Assembly: GCF_037042905.1 (NCBI RefSeq)
Contig: NC_087262.1
Span: 22,487,501-22,551,500, forward strand
Source: Lytechinus pictus
Taxonomy: Eukaryota; Echinodermata; Echinoidea; Temnopleuroida; Toxopneustidae
Direction of reading: 5' to 3'
DNA length: 64,000 bases
Shown one piece after another: positions 33,901 through 46,889 of the stretch. The position numbers and the translations under genes are program-made. Each line of letters starts with the position of its first letter. Within the stretch, counting starts at the first letter, position 1. The notes beneath the pieces were generated by a model. It saw only the letters and a list, made by a program, of their open reading frames with translations. It had not been told where the DNA came from and made no database searches.

Positions 33901-36900
33901 ATGTGTGTATTTAGAAGAGGGTTGAAGGTGGGTGTGGATGTATGTATTTAGAAGAGGGTTGAAGTGGGTGTGTGTATTCAGAAGAGGGTTGAAGGTGGGT
34001 GTGGATGTGTGTATTTAGAAGAGGGTGGGTGTGGGTGTGTGGATTAAGAAGAGGGTTGGTGTGGGTTGTGTATTTAGACGAGTTTTGAAGGTGGGTGTGT
34101 GGATTTAGGTGAGGGTTGAAGGTGGGTGTGGATGTGTGTATTTAGAAGAGGGTTGAAGTGGATGTGTGTATTTAGAAGAGGGTTGAAGGTGGGTGTGGAT
34201 TTAGAAGAGGGTTGAAGGTGGGTGTGGATGTGTGTATTTAGAAGAGGGTTGAAGATGGATGTGGATGTGTGTATTTAAAAGAGGGCTGGAGGTGGGTGTG
34301 GATGTGTGTATTTAGAAGAGGGTTGAAGGTGGGTGTGGATGTATGTATTTAGAAGAGGGTTGAAGTGGATGTGTGTATTTAGAAGAGGGTGGGTGTGTGT
34401 ATTTAGAAGAGGGTTGAAGGTGTGTGTGGGTGTGTGGATTTAGAAGAGGGTTGAAGGTATATGCGAGTATTTAGAAGAGGGTTGAAGTGGATGTGTGTAT
34501 TTAGAAGAGGGATGAAGGTGGGTGTGTGTATTTAGAAGAGGGTTGAAGGTGGGTGTGTGGATTTAAGAAGAGGGTTGAAGATGGATGTGGATGTGTGTAT
34601 TTAAAAGAAGGTTTAAGGTGGGTGTGGATGTGTGTATTTAAAAGAGGGCTGGAGGTGGGTGTGGATGTGTGTATTTAGAAGAAGGTTGAAGGTGTGTGTG
34701 TGGATGTGTGTGTTTAGAAGAGGGTTGAAGGTGGGTGTGTGTATTTAGAAGAGGGTTGAAGTGGGTGCGTGTATTTAGAAGAGGGTTGAAGGTGGGTGTG
34801 TGGATTTAGAAGAGGGTTGAAGTGGGTGTGTGTATTTAGAAGAGGGTTTAAGGTGGGTGTCGATGTGTGTATTTAGACGAGTTTTGAAGGTGGGTGTGTG
34901 GATTTAGGTGAGGGTTGAAGGTGGGTGTGGATGTGTGTATTTAGAAGAGGGTTGAAGTGGATGTGTGTATTTAGAAGAGGGTTTAAGGTGGGTGTGGATT
35001 TAGAAGAGGGTTGAAGGTGGGTGTGGGTGTGTGGATTTAGAAGAGGGTTGAAGATGGATGTGGATGTGTGTATTTAAAAGAAGGTTTAAGGTGGGTGTGG
35101 ATGTGTGTATTTAAAAGAGGGCTGGAGGTGGGTGTGGATGTGTGTATTTAGAAGAAGGTTGAAGGTGTGTGTGTGGATGTGTGTGTTTAGAAGAGGGTTG
35201 AAGGTGGGTGTGTGGATTTAGAAGAGGGTTGAAGTGGGTGTGTGTATTTAGAAGAGGGTTTAAGGTGGGTGTCGATGTGTGTATTTAGACGAGTTTTGAA
35301 GGTGGGTGTGTGGATTTAGGTGAGGGTTGAAGGTGGGTGTGGATGTGTGTATTTAGAAGAGGGTTGAAGGTGGGTGTGGATGTATGTATTTAGAAGAGGG
35401 TTGAAGTGGATGTGTGTATTTAGAAGAGGGTGGGTGTGTGTATTTAGAAGAGGGTTGAAGGTGGGTGTGGGTGTGTGGATTTAGAAGAGGGTTGAAGGTG
35501 GGTGTGGATGTGTGTATTTAGAAGAGGGTTGAAGGTGGGTGTGGGTGTGTGGATTTAGAAGAGGGTTGAAGGTGGGTGTGGATGTGTGTATTTAGAAGAG
35601 GGTTGAAGGTTGAAGTGGGTGTGTGTATTCAGAAGAGGGTTGAAGGTGGGTGTGGATGTGTGTATTTAGAAGAGGGTGGGTGTGGGTGTGTGGATTAAGA
35701 AGAGGGTTGGTGTGGGTTGTGTATTTAGACGAGTTTTGAAGGTGGGTGTGTGGATTTAGGTGAGGGTTGAAGGTGGGTGTGGATGTGTGTATTTAGAAGA
35801 GGGTTGAAGTGGATGTGTGTATTTAGAAGAGGGTTGAAGGTGGGTGTGGATTTAGAAGAGGGTTGAAGGTGGGTGTGGATGTGTGTATTTAGAAGAGGGT
35901 TGAAGATGGATGTGGATGTGTGTATTTAAAAGAGGGCTGGAGGTGGGTGTGGATGTGTGTATTTAGAAGAGGGTTGAAGGTGGGTGTGGATGTATGTATT
36001 TAGAAGAGGGTTGAAGTGGATGTGTGTATTTAGAAGAGGGTGGGTGTGTGTATTTAGAAGAGGGTTGAAGGTGTGTGTGGGTGTGTGGATTTAGAAGAGG
36101 GTTGAAGGTATATGCGAGTATTTAGAAGAGGGTTGAAGTGGATGTGTGTATTTAGAAGAGGGTTGAAGGTGGGTGTGTGTATTTAGAAGAGGGTTGAAGG
36201 TGGGTGTGTGGATTTAAGAAGAGGGTTGAAGATGGATGTGGATGTGTGTATTTAAAAGAAGGTTTAAGGTGGGTGTGGATGTGTGTATTTAAAAGAGGGC
36301 TGGAGGTGGGTGTGGATGTGTGTATTTAGAAGAAGGTTGAAGGTGTGTGTGTGGATGTGTGTGTTTAGAAGAGGGTTGAAGGTGGGTGTGTGTATTTAGA
36401 AGAGGGTTGAAGTGGGTGCGTGTATTTAGAAGAGGGTTGAAGGTGGGTGTGTGGATTTAGAAGAGGGTTGAAGTGGGTGTGTGTATTTAGAAGAGGGTTT
36501 AAGGTGGGTGTCGATGTGTGTATTTAGACGAGTTTTGAAGGTGGGTGTGTGGATTTAGGTGAGGGTTGAAGGTGGGTGTGGATGTGTGTATTTAGAAGAG
36601 GGTTGAAGTGGATGTGTGTATTTAGAAGAGGGTTTAAGGTGGGTGTGGATTTAGAAGAGGGTTGAAGGTGGGTGTGGGTGTGTGGATTTAGAAGAGGGTT
36701 GAAGATGGATGTGGATGTGTGTATTTAAAAGAAGGTTTAAGGTGGGTGTGGATGTGTGTATTTAAAAGAGGGCTGGAGGTGGGTGTGGATGTGTGTATTT
36801 AGAAGAAGGTTGAAGGTGTGTGTGTGGATGTGTGTGTTTAGAAGAGGGTTGAAGGTGGGTGTGTGGATTTAGAAGAGGGTTGAAGTGGGTGTGTGTATTT

Positions 36901-38058
36901 AGAAGAGGGTTTAAGGTGGGTGTGGATGTGTGTATCTAGACGAGTTTTGAAGGTGGGTGTGTGGATTTAGGTGAGGGTTGAAGGTGGGTGTGGATGTGTG
37001 TATTTAGAAGAGGGTTTAAGGTGGGTGTGGATTTAGAAGAGGGTTGAAGTGGGTGTGTGTATTTAGAAGAGGGTTTAAGGTGGGTGTGGATGTGTGTATT
37101 TAAAAGAGGGCTGGAGGTGGGTGTGGATGTGTGTATTTAGAAGAAGGTTGAAGGTGGGTGTGTGGATTTAGAAGAGGGTTGAAGGTGTGTGTGGATGTGT
37201 GTATTTAGACGAGTTTTTAAGGTGGGTGTGGGTGTGTGGATTTAGAAGAGGGTTGAAGGTGGGTGTGGATGTGTGTATTTAGAAGAGGGTTGAAGGTTGA
37301 AGTGGGTGTGTGTATTCAGAAGAGGGTTGAAGGTGGGTGTGGATGTGTGTATTTAGAAGAGGGTGGGTGTGGGTGTGTGGATTAAGAAGAGGGTTGGTGT
37401 GGGTTGTGTATTTAGAAGAGGGTGGGTGTGGGTGTGTGTATTTAGAAGAGGGTTGAAGGTGGGTGTGAGTATTTAGAAGAGGGTTGAAGGTGTGTGTGGG
37501 TGTGTGGATTTAGAAGAGGGTTGAAGTGGATGTGTGTATTTAGAAGAGGGTTGAAGGTGGGTGTGTGTATTTAGAAGAGGGTTGAAGGTGTGTGTGGGTG
37601 TGTGGATTTAGAAGAGGGTTGAATGTATGTGCGAGTATTTCGAAGAGGGTTGAAGTGGATGTGTGTATTTAGAAGAGGGTTGAAGGTGGGTGTGTGGATT
37701 TAGAAGAGGGTTTAAGGTGGGTGTGTGTATTCAGAAGAGGGTTGAAGGTGTGTGTGGGTGTGTGGATTTAGAAGAGGGTTGAAGGTTAGTGTGTGATGTG
37801 TGTATTTAGAAGAGGGTTGAAGAAGGATGTGGATGTGTGTATTTAAAAGAAGGTTTAAGGTGGGTGTGGATGTGTGTATTTAAAAGAGGGCTGGAGGTGG
37901 GTGTGGATGTGTGTATTTAGAAGAAGGTTGAAGGTGTGTGTGTGGATGTGTGTGTTTAGAAGAGGGTTGAAGGTGGGTGTGGATGAGTGTATTTAGAAAA
38001 AGGTTGAAGGTGTGTGCGTGCGCATGTTCAGAACATGGTTGAAGGGTTGTGTGATTGT
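30909..38058. repeat. 7.15-kb G-rich minisatellite with higher-order structure
   Basis: The core is 'agaagagggttgaag' followed by a variable tail. A 30-bp unit ends 'tggatgtgtgtattt', a 31-bp unit ends 'gtgggtgtgtggattt', and a 37-bp unit ends 'gtgggtg' plus 'tggatgtgtgtattt'. Rarer variants include 'agacgagttttgaag', 'aaaagagggctggag', 'aggtgagggttgaag' and 'ggattaagaagagggttgg'. Rare variants recur in the same order, so long blocks have been copied. For example, 34041-35691 and 35692-37342 are nearly identical blocks of 1651 bp. TAG, TGA and TAA in the units break the reading frames, so it is non-coding. It lies 2.2 kb upstream of the metalloproteinase TATA box. Confidence 0.98.
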
Positions 38059-38068
38059 TAATTATTGA

Positions 38069-38299
38069 ATGTGGACGGATATGTGTGTTTTGATAAAGTC
38101 AGCAAATATGAAATTGAGCAAGAAACAAGGAAAAGGAGTGAACCATGATCAGATTGAGGACTTAATCGGCAAAGAATGCCCCCACTTTCCTGAAAATTGT
38201 CCCCCTTTTGATTTTCATCAACATTTGCATGTTTTTCAGTATCATAATGGTGAACTATTGAGAGTTTTTAGCAGGGAGAGGCGCTCTAAGAAGAAATAA
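38069..38299 (+). CDS. unrecognised 76-codon frame beside the minisatellite
   Basis: The protein-like part is residues 14-76: MKLSKKQGKGVNHDQIEDLI, then CPHFPENCPPFDFHQHLHVF, then HNGELLRVFSRERRSKKK and a stop. Composition (balanced, basic C-terminus, aromatic/His-rich centre) looks more like a real C-terminal exon or exon relic than random sequence. No family was recognised. It starts right after the minisatellite and ends 30 bp before the inverted-repeat element at 38328. A splice acceptor is not obvious. It could be a fragment of a gene split by the repeats. Confidence 0.3.
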   Translation: MWTDMCVLIKSANMKLSKKQGKGVNHDQIEDLIGKECPHFPENCPPFDFHQHLHVFQYHNGELLRVFSRERRSKKK

Positions 38300-38327
38300 C
38301 ATTACATGTATGTAGTTGATGGGACTT

Positions 38328-41300
38328 AACCCTAAAAGGACTGGGCTAATTGAGATGTATTGAGGACTGGGGGGTGGGGGGGGGGGGGACATGATGCCCC
38401 CTTTTGATCTCGGCCGTCGTTCGCGCGATCGTGCCGAAATTTGGCACGCACATTCTCTACCACATAAACTATAAGCCTGTATAAAAAAAATCTGAAAATG
38501 ATTTTTTGTTTAATTTGAATAAAATATGCAAATTTATTCGTGAAAAACATTATTTTCATATTTAACACCAAATTTCAATTCAATTTTTTTTTTTCCAGAT
38601 GTCATATAATCTAATTTAAAGGTTTCTACAAAGAAAGATTGCAAAAACCAATTATTTCCTTGAAACATACATCGTGATTTACTCATAATAAAAGTTTGTG
38701 AAAACTATCACTAGTAGAATGTTTGTGTTCTGCATCAAATTCGTCCATGTTAACGCGTTAATCGAATAAACACATACAAATTGTCGCCATGTCACATATA
38801 GCCAAAACATTCTGAAATAATATGTAAGATATATCACTTTATTTTATCCGAAAGATAACAACGTACATTTACCGGATGCGCATTTTTGATAAAAACAAAC
38901 TGCGCATGATATTACACCTAGATTGCACATAATTATACATGCAATAGATCAGTGCGATACTCGTCATGATTTGAGGATTAGGTTTGCGTTTGTAGAGTTT
39001 GATCTCCTTGCTATTTCCGTGAATTATTAGGGTGCTGAACGCAAATCTACCTGTGGCGATATTCATAAATATACAGTAGGTCTGATGTTTCATGTGCCGT
39101 TACCATTTTAAGAATATCTACATGTATATCCCAAAACACAGAAAATGTATGAATAAGACGGTTGAATTGTGGGCGCGTCGTGGTCTAGTGGTTCTGACTC
39201 TCACCTTTCAACCAGAGGGTCGTGGGTTCGAATCATGGCCGTGGCGTGTTTTCCTTTAGCAAGAAATGTATCCACACTGTGCTGCACTCAACCCAGGTGA
39301 GGTAAATAGGTACCGTCAGAAAATTATTCCTCAAAAAGCTGGATGTGTGCACCCGAATCGGTAGCCTAGCTAGCTTAGCCGGGTAATAATAGCAGGGCCC
39401 GCTGGTAGAACAGTTTTCGGAACTGAAGTTGCTACCCTGGGTAAATATACCATTATTATTATTATTACCTGAATCGGTAGCCTAGCTTAGTGTCACAAAT
39501 ATTTAAAAAATTCAGGTAAGATGGAAGATATATCATTGTACGTTATCCGAAAAGGGACATGCATAATTTATCGGGTGGGTATTTTGAATGTAAAATTGAA
39601 TATATACCGTACATGATAAACATAATCACATGTATATTACATACTTAACACGAGTTACAAAATTGCTGGCCGCAAAAGTCCCTGCCCCCCCCCCAAAGTC
39701 ACGTGTAGTGCCCGAAAGGATTACATGTGGCTGAAAATAACTCGTTTTAAGTATGTACTTATACATGTTCTGTGTTTTGGGATGTAGATATTCTGATGAA
39801 ATAACGGCAAATGAAACATCAGACCTACTGTATTCATGAATATCGCCCCTGGTAGATTCGCGTTCAGCACCCTTAATTCACGGAAATAGCAAGGAGATCA
39901 AACTCTACAAACGCAAACCTAATCCTCAAATCATGAGTATCGCACTGATCTATTGTATGTATAATTATGTGCAATCTAGGTGTAATATCATGCGCAGTTT
40001 GTTTTTATCAAAAATGCGCATCCGCTAAATGTACTTTGTTATCTTTCGGATAACATAAAATGATATATCTTACATCTTATTTCAGAATTTTTTGGCTATA
40101 TGTGACATGACAATTTGTATGTGTTTATTCGATTAACGCATTAACATGGACGAATTTAATGCAGAACACAAACATTCTACTAGTGATAGTTTTCACAAAC
40201 TTTTATTTTGAGTAAATCACGATTTTCTGTTTCAAAGTGCCATATATGTGAGTGTAATATTCCAATTTGAAATGTATATTTATTAGACTTATAATTTTTG
40301 AAACTCCAAATAAAAATTATCGTATATCAAAGGCAATCAAAAACTTAAACACATTCCGTCAAAATATCAAAATGCGTGATTTTCGAAATTCTTTCAGATT
40401 TTACGCTAAACATTATACTTTCACGCAAAAGTGCACTTGGCATCGACCCGTATGTTATTCCTCAGTACCTCCGCACAACTTTAAGCTGGGATGCCAAGAA
40501 TTGACAAATTTTGCTATCCAATTAAAGTATGAAAACTCGTTTAAGTATGTACTTATATACATGTAATTATGTACATAATGTACGGTATGTTCAATTTTTC
40601 ATTCAAAATGCGCACCTTGTATAACATACATTTACCACTTTCGGATAACATAAAATGAGATATCTTCCATCTTACTTGAAAATTCTTTTAATATTTGTGG
40701 CATTAGGACATTTACTATACATTCGAGAAAAAAAAAAAATTCAAACAATTTAAAGTTTTCACAAACTTTTATTTTGAGAAAATTGCGGTTTTATGTTTCA
40801 CTGTGCCATATATGCGTGTGTAGTATTCAAATTTGAAATGTGTATTTATGGGACTTATAATTTGAAACTCCAAATAAAAAGAATCGTATATCAAAGGTAA
40901 TAATTTTTTTTTTACATATCCCGTCAAAATATCAAAATGCGTGATTTTCGACATTCAGATTTTACGCTAAAATTGACACTTTCAGGCAAGTGCGCTTGGC
41001 ATCCGGCTGTACGCTTTTCCTGGGTATTTCTGCAAGACTTTTAGCTGGGATGCCAAGCATTAGCAAGCATTAACAAATTTAGCCGTCCAAAGTATAAAAA
41101 ATCGTTTTGGCCGGTCTACTACTATGTATTTCTTTGTTTTTAGAATTTATCTATTTCTGTGTTTTTTCATCTTTTGTTTTTCACTGTTTTTTAAATGGAA
41201 ATTACTACAGACCATTTAACAACTAAATTAAACCCTAAATTAATTCAGCAGACCAATTAGATAAAAAAATAATCACCCTTTTATTAATTTCATCTCCCTT

Positions 41301-41543
41301 AGACTTTGTACACAAAGTATAAAAATGAGCCATTTTTGGCATGACATTGTCTTGTAAAAAGACACGTGGCGTCGTGATGCGATACCAGTATGTCGCGAAT
41401 TTAGTCTCAAAAATTGCACGAGACTTCAAAGAAAAAAGTCATACAATTTTGCGGCGCCATCTTTTTGCGTTCCGGAAATATCGCGCGAAGCGTTGAGGGG
41501 GGCCCATGGTGGCCTTCTCTCTTTTTCCAGTCCTTTTAGGGTT
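38328..41543. mobile_element. 3.2-kb composite element with nested inverted repeats
   Basis: The outer ends are inverted: 'aaccctaaaaggactgg' at 38328 and 'ccagtccttttagggtt' ending at 41543. Inside, a 455- to 470-bp arm (about 38671-39141) is repeated inverted at 39769-40223 with high identity. A second inverted pair is about 39484-39655 with 40545-40705. A direct repeat of about 340 bp pairs 40190-40545 with 40755-41105. A tRNA-derived SINE sits in the loop. No transposase frame was found. The family and target-site duplication were not identified. Confidence 0.85.
39171..39468 (+). mobile_element. tRNA-derived SINE (family 1), full-length copy
   Basis: The 5' head has an A-box-like 'tggtctagtgg' and a B-box-like 'gggttcgaatc', as in a tRNA-derived pol III promoter. 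The body 'ctgcactcaacccaggtgag' and 'ggtaaatatacc' ends in (att)n. Related copies are at 45163-45422 (minus) and 53139-53391 (plus). It lies in the loop of the inverted-repeat element. Confidence 0.85.
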
Positions 41544-43140
41544 GATAGACTTGCTTTGTTGTGTCCCTCACTATTTCATACACTATGCAATGTCTCTATC
41601 CACATTACTGTGATCACACAATTCACTGTAACCTAACGTTTTATCTCATTACATGCACTACATGTGTAATAAGGTATTATGTTCTAAATTTGTGTTTAAA
41701 TAAATGATTGCTGAATTCAATCAGATGAACCCATGCATCATGTTCATCAGGTTATTTACAGATCATACATGACAATAAATAAATACAAAAAATACCAATA
41801 TCACATCATCAACTTCATCATCCCAGCAATCCTCACACCTACACAATATAACATTACTATATTTTGCAATTAAGTAGACATTCCTTGTTTAATAGAATAC
41901 AAATTCCAAAATAAGTACTTTGTTTAGCCATCCATGACATGGAAATTAAACAGACAAATCAATAATTCATATTCTCCAAAATAAAAGGTTACAATTAAAC
42001 AATGATAGTTAATCAAAATCAGTATGGCTCACAGAAATGATTATGTCTACAATTCAAATATGGATAGTACTGGAAAGAAAAGAAAGCATAAAAATCTAAC
42101 ATAAATTAATTTATTCTTATTCTGAAACAAAGAGAAAATTAACCAATTTGAAAATTGGAGAAAAATTACCAATTCAAGGTATATGAAAAGGTTAAGTACA
42201 TAGTACTGAAACTTTACCATGATACAAAAGAAGGTAAATAATACCATGATATTCTCCATTAAAGTACAAAATAAAATACATCCAAATTGGAATGCAACTA
42301 TCAGATCTAAATATTATAAGAAATTAACAGAGTAATGACTGAAGAAATATTTTTCAAAAAAAAAATTTATGTCTATAAAATACAGAAAAATACAAAGCAT
42401 GGCACGCATGGTATGAAATATGAATTTAGCACCATGATGGATAAATATAAGTTCTATCTCTCTTCATATAAAAAAATGCTTAAGATATACCTTACCATTT
42501 AACCTATAAAATGATTTGAATTCTTATTACTCTTGATGGGTTAAAGATTTGTATAATTCTTCTGTGAAAAAATATAGGATATAAAGCAATTCAGAATTTC
42601 TACTTCATGCTTGAAGTGCAAACTTCAAATATTTCTTTTTATGACATGCAATATTAAACAGAAATAACAACTTCTAATCATCCGGTGCAATACCAAATAA
42701 CTGTAAGACCTTTGCACATGAACACACAAGGCTAGAGAAAATGGTTTAACAAACATGCTAATCATATGTGCAAATAACCAATGGTTTTAAAACTTGATGT
42801 TTTATTTCTGAATTACTAATATTGATAATTACTCTGGTGTCACTCAATAACATTGCCTGGATAATTATTATTTATTATCATTATTATTACTTATGTACTG
42901 TGCTTTTCCGAAAATGGCCCAAAGTGCTCACAACAACTAAAGAACACATAAAGTATAGAATGAAATTTGTAATGATGGATACAAATAAATACAAAAGTAC
43001 ATTGCCCTTTAATTGCTATAAACTGATCTAGATATTATAGGAATTATGTTTGCAAGAGAAAGTATAGATGCAGTTTAATCACTGGGCTTCCATAGCTGAG
43101 ATCGAATTGGATCATTCATTATTTTATAAAAAAAACTGTT
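41544..43140. other. intergenic, no gene recognised
   Basis: AT-rich DNA without a convincing frame. It may include the far 3' UTR of SH2D4, but no evidence decides this. Confidence 0.4.
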
Positions 43141-43371
43141 TAAAGGCCCTGTCACATCGTTCTGTGCAAGCCTTGCGCGCAACTATTTTTGCTACACGCA
43201 GACTGCCTGCAAGTTGTCCGCAGTGACAGTGTCTCACACACAAGAGCACACGCAAGTCTGATTTGTACACAGAAAAGTTTTTAACATGCTAAAAACTGTT
43301 GTGGGTGAATTGCGGGTGATTGCCAGCAACTCACCTGCAAGGCTTGCATGGAACCATGTGACAGGGTCTTT
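43141..43371. mobile_element. 231-bp MITE
   Basis: The termini 'taaaggccctgtcacat' and 'atgtgacagggtcttta' are inverted, and the arms also share 'gcaagccttg'-like segments. A TA or TTA flank is possible because the ends themselves begin with TA. No coding frame is present. Confidence 0.75.
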
Positions 43372-45162
43372 AGATTTGGCCCAACAAGGCACACATTCTT
43401 GTTTTAAACACAGCTCAGCTACTCATTCATACATATGGTACAAATAACCCCCAAATAACATCTATTATACAGTATTTTGTGAAAACAACCTTCGCTAAAA
43501 GACATAAATGAAAATATTTAAGTAAGTGTTCCATTTCTTCTATGCACACATTATCAGATATGTAATAAGAGATTTTTCTGACCAGAACGAGAGCCATCAT
43601 GACATAATCAAATTGCAATTCACAGTATGTGGTCTGAAGCCATGCACTTTGCAGATTTCAAGATATAATTACGCTTTATCAAGTATGTATATTGAGAAAG
43701 AGTCCAATAATAAATTATGTGTAATTACAAGTTTTGTCACAATGGCACTATAAATTCAACAATAGATTATTTTCAGTGCAAGAAAAAATCAATACAAATT
43801 GATTCTGATTTTCTGTCTTAAACAGTGTAAAACCACTATTTTAACACAAAACATAAACTGAAGAATTATGACCTGTACATACTACATGTATATCACATAT
43901 TCATGTCAACAGGTGGGGAATATTCACAGTTATGTACAAACAAAATCATAACTAATAACATAACATCAAATTTCTCACCACTGAATCCATTTTATTACAT
44001 TAACATGTATTAAAAGGAAGAAATAAAAAGAGACTTGATCGTTGACAACCGAATTGTGTAATTCACATAGGCTTTGCATAGGGACCTCCAAGAGTGGCGC
44101 TATGGGGGTGGGGATGGGACAAGGGTCCCTTGAAGGAATTTAGAAATAGGAGGGGAAATTAGAGAGAAAAGGGATAGAAAAACAAAATCAGAATGAAAGC
44201 AGAGAAAACAAGGGGGGGGGGGCAGAGATCTGGGTTGTTTGACTCGACATAAATTCAATGCAAATTTTTTTTTCAATTTTCAGTCACCCCCCCAAAAAAA
44301 ATACCCTGGTGCCAACCCTGGGGATCACCATGATGCATTAGACAATAAGTTAACACTACTAATGTGGTTACAGGAAGTAAAACCTTCTCCTTGTCTGTTA
44401 GTTACAAGGCATACTCTTTACTCATATTACCACCACACCATTATCCAAAATCACAACTTTTAGTCAACCCCTTAATATCATAACAATACTATAATTTCTT
44501 TACATACCACTAGTACTACCAATGCTTTTTGACATGTATACTACAAAAACATTACAAAATACACACTTTTGTCTTTTTCAAAAATAGTACACTCTCTATC
44601 TCTTCATCAGTCAATATCAATCAAGTTTATTAATGTTGCTAGTACTGATAAGGTCAAGGCAACATATCTGTTTGATTGCTATTATGTATGATCTTGAATA
44701 CATGGTTATAGAATGCTCAACTTTAAGTTTCATAATTACAAAAGCTCCAAAACCAGCTTGGCATTTAACGTGATGGTTCAGAGTATTAAGTTAATTCATC
44801 CTTGATCAAACATATATTAATATGATTCATTGGATACTTCTATCATGGCTTTGGCATCTCCATCGCAAACACTGTTTTCTGGGCGCTTGTCACCTTTTCC
44901 TCGAGACACACACTGTGCTGGTGTACATTATAAACAATTCCTTGTTTCACCAGGAAAATGAAATGTCATATATTCAAAATTCAACAAATTCAATAAAGTG
45001 TGGATAAAATGAAGATACAATTTTTATATACATAATTTAAAAGAATACAAATGGTGAGGGGATATAACGAGGATATCAGAATGTGGAAGAGTTCAAATAT
45101 TTCCTGTCTCTTTCTCTCAAAAGTAGAAACACAATGACTACCATATAAAGCATCCTTCTCAT
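43372..45162. other. intergenic, no gene recognised
   Basis: It contains a G11 run at 44212-44222 and a 'cccccccaaaaaaaataccctgg' segment at 44286 resembling the ends of repeat elements. Nothing else could be assigned. Confidence 0.4.
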
Positions 45163-45422
45163 ATAATAATAATAATAACAATAACGGTATATTTACCCAG
45201 GGTAGCCACTTCAGTTCCAAAAACTGTTCTCCCAGCGGGCCCTGCTATTGTTATTACCCGGCTAAGCTAGGCTACCTATTCAGGTGCACACAGCTTTTTC
45301 AGGAATTACTTCCTGCCGGTACCCATTTACCTCACCTGGGAAACTACGCCATGGCTGGGATTCGAACCCACGACCCTCTGTTTCAAAGTCCGCAGACTAA
45401 TCCACTGGGCCATGACGCTCCA
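45163..45422 (-). mobile_element. tRNA-derived SINE (family 1), minus strand
   Basis: In minus orientation it starts with a tRNA-like head including 'gggttcgaatccc', continues with 'cccaggtgaggtaaatgggt' and ends in (tta)n. It shows the same order of blocks as the 39171 copy. Confidence 0.85.
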
Positions 45423-45439
45423 CCATCACTTGCCATGTA

Positions 45440-45959
45440 AAGTGCGTCCCACAAAATAGGAGACTGGGATTCCCATTTTTTTCTTCCATTTATGGTCTTC
45501 CATTTACACCATAATAAAAATTCAACTCGTCTTCTTCATTTCGATACCAAATGTGATATGAATAGTTTACACATAGATGAGCAAGAAGAGTTTAAAAAAA
45601 TTAATGTCAAAACCAAGTTGTGCAGAAAAATGGGTCAAGATCTGTTCAGGATGCTAGGACATTGCGCAAGGAAGGGATAGGTCATTAGTGAATCTTTTGT
45701 TTTCTTTGTTACGTTTCTTTCACTAGTCCCGAAATGAGAGTGGGTGCTGATTCACACGTGACTTTCTGCGAAACTTGTTTCTGACATGCCTCAGACTTTA
45801 TTGTTTTTACTCTGCAATGCGTAAAATATTCAGTATGTAGTCACACTTAAGAAGAGATTCCATTCTTATGAATGATTAATGTTAATTTCATGATCAAATA
45901 ATCCAATTATTGAGACATATTACACGAAATATGGGTTTCCTTTTTTGTGGGACGCACTG
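45440..45959. mobile_element. Tc1/mariner-type MITE, copy 3
   Basis: It lies between TA dinucleotides, with the left end 'aagtgcgtcccacaaaatag' and the right end 'ccttttttgtgggacgcactg'. The interior 'ttaatgtcaaaaccaagttg' matches copy 1 in the same orientation. It is inserted 18 bp after the SINE. Confidence 0.82.
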
Positions 45960-46889
45960 TATATTCTCCCATCTACACAATTCATGACTTGGAAAAAAGT
46001 GAGTTTTCATTGATTTTTCTGGTACAGGATGGGCAGTATCCACCTCCCTTTTATACCAAAATAATGACAATGAACATTTAAATGATTCCTAACAAAATGC
46101 CACAAGAAGAAAGAAAAAAGTTCATTTACCAAAAATCAATGATTCATGTAAATGGGAAAATATATATATATGGCAGTTGAGGGTATGTTAATGCTATAAA
46201 ATAGACATCAATATATTTGGCACATTTCTTAACAATTAGCAGGGACATTCCACAAATAACCTCCATCATACATGATAACAACTGTATCTCTAAGTATATG
46301 AGTTAATGAATTGAATGGTTTACTGAATATTAATAAGATTTGAAATTTCTAAGAAAATAGAAACTATTGGGAATAGAATATAAATGCAAGGATGTACAAA
46401 AATGTATATAGGGGTATCATATATTCACAAAGGACGGGATAAGAAAATATTTCTTTATCTCTTTGTTTAAAATATTACAATAAATAGATTTCTACATGCT
46501 CTTTCCGGAAAATAAGGCTAATCCTAATTCCTAGAATATCCTGGATTTTCTAGTCATACAACGCACTTATTTAGAGTTGAATTTTCATTCTGATAACTTA
46601 CTATCTTCTTATAATTTAGTGCTGCTCATATTTTTTCTGTATTCCTCCTACGTTCCTATTCAATAATCTACTAAACCCTATGACAGTATTGTATGTATTT
46701 TTTTGCGATCATTTACCTTGTCGTATCAATACAACCCAAACTCATTGCAACATTGATATAGTTCACAGATATACACACATCAGTCATTGACAAAATGACT
46801 TTTTCATCTCTTTTTTTTGCAGACACTCTGTTTTTATAATTCAAGTTGGTAATACAGTTAAACAAACTTAAAGACATTAATTTTGTGGA

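Noticed and set aside
30909..38058. CRISPR-like or coding repeat array
   Set aside because: There are no unique spacers between repeats, and the units contain TAG/TGA on the plus strand and TAA on the minus strand. It is a minisatellite in a eukaryotic genome.
39171..39245. Functional tRNA gene
   Set aside because: A- and B-box-like sequences are present but the head is joined to a conserved SINE body with a triplet tail. The same is true of 45163, 46890, 53139 and 58765.
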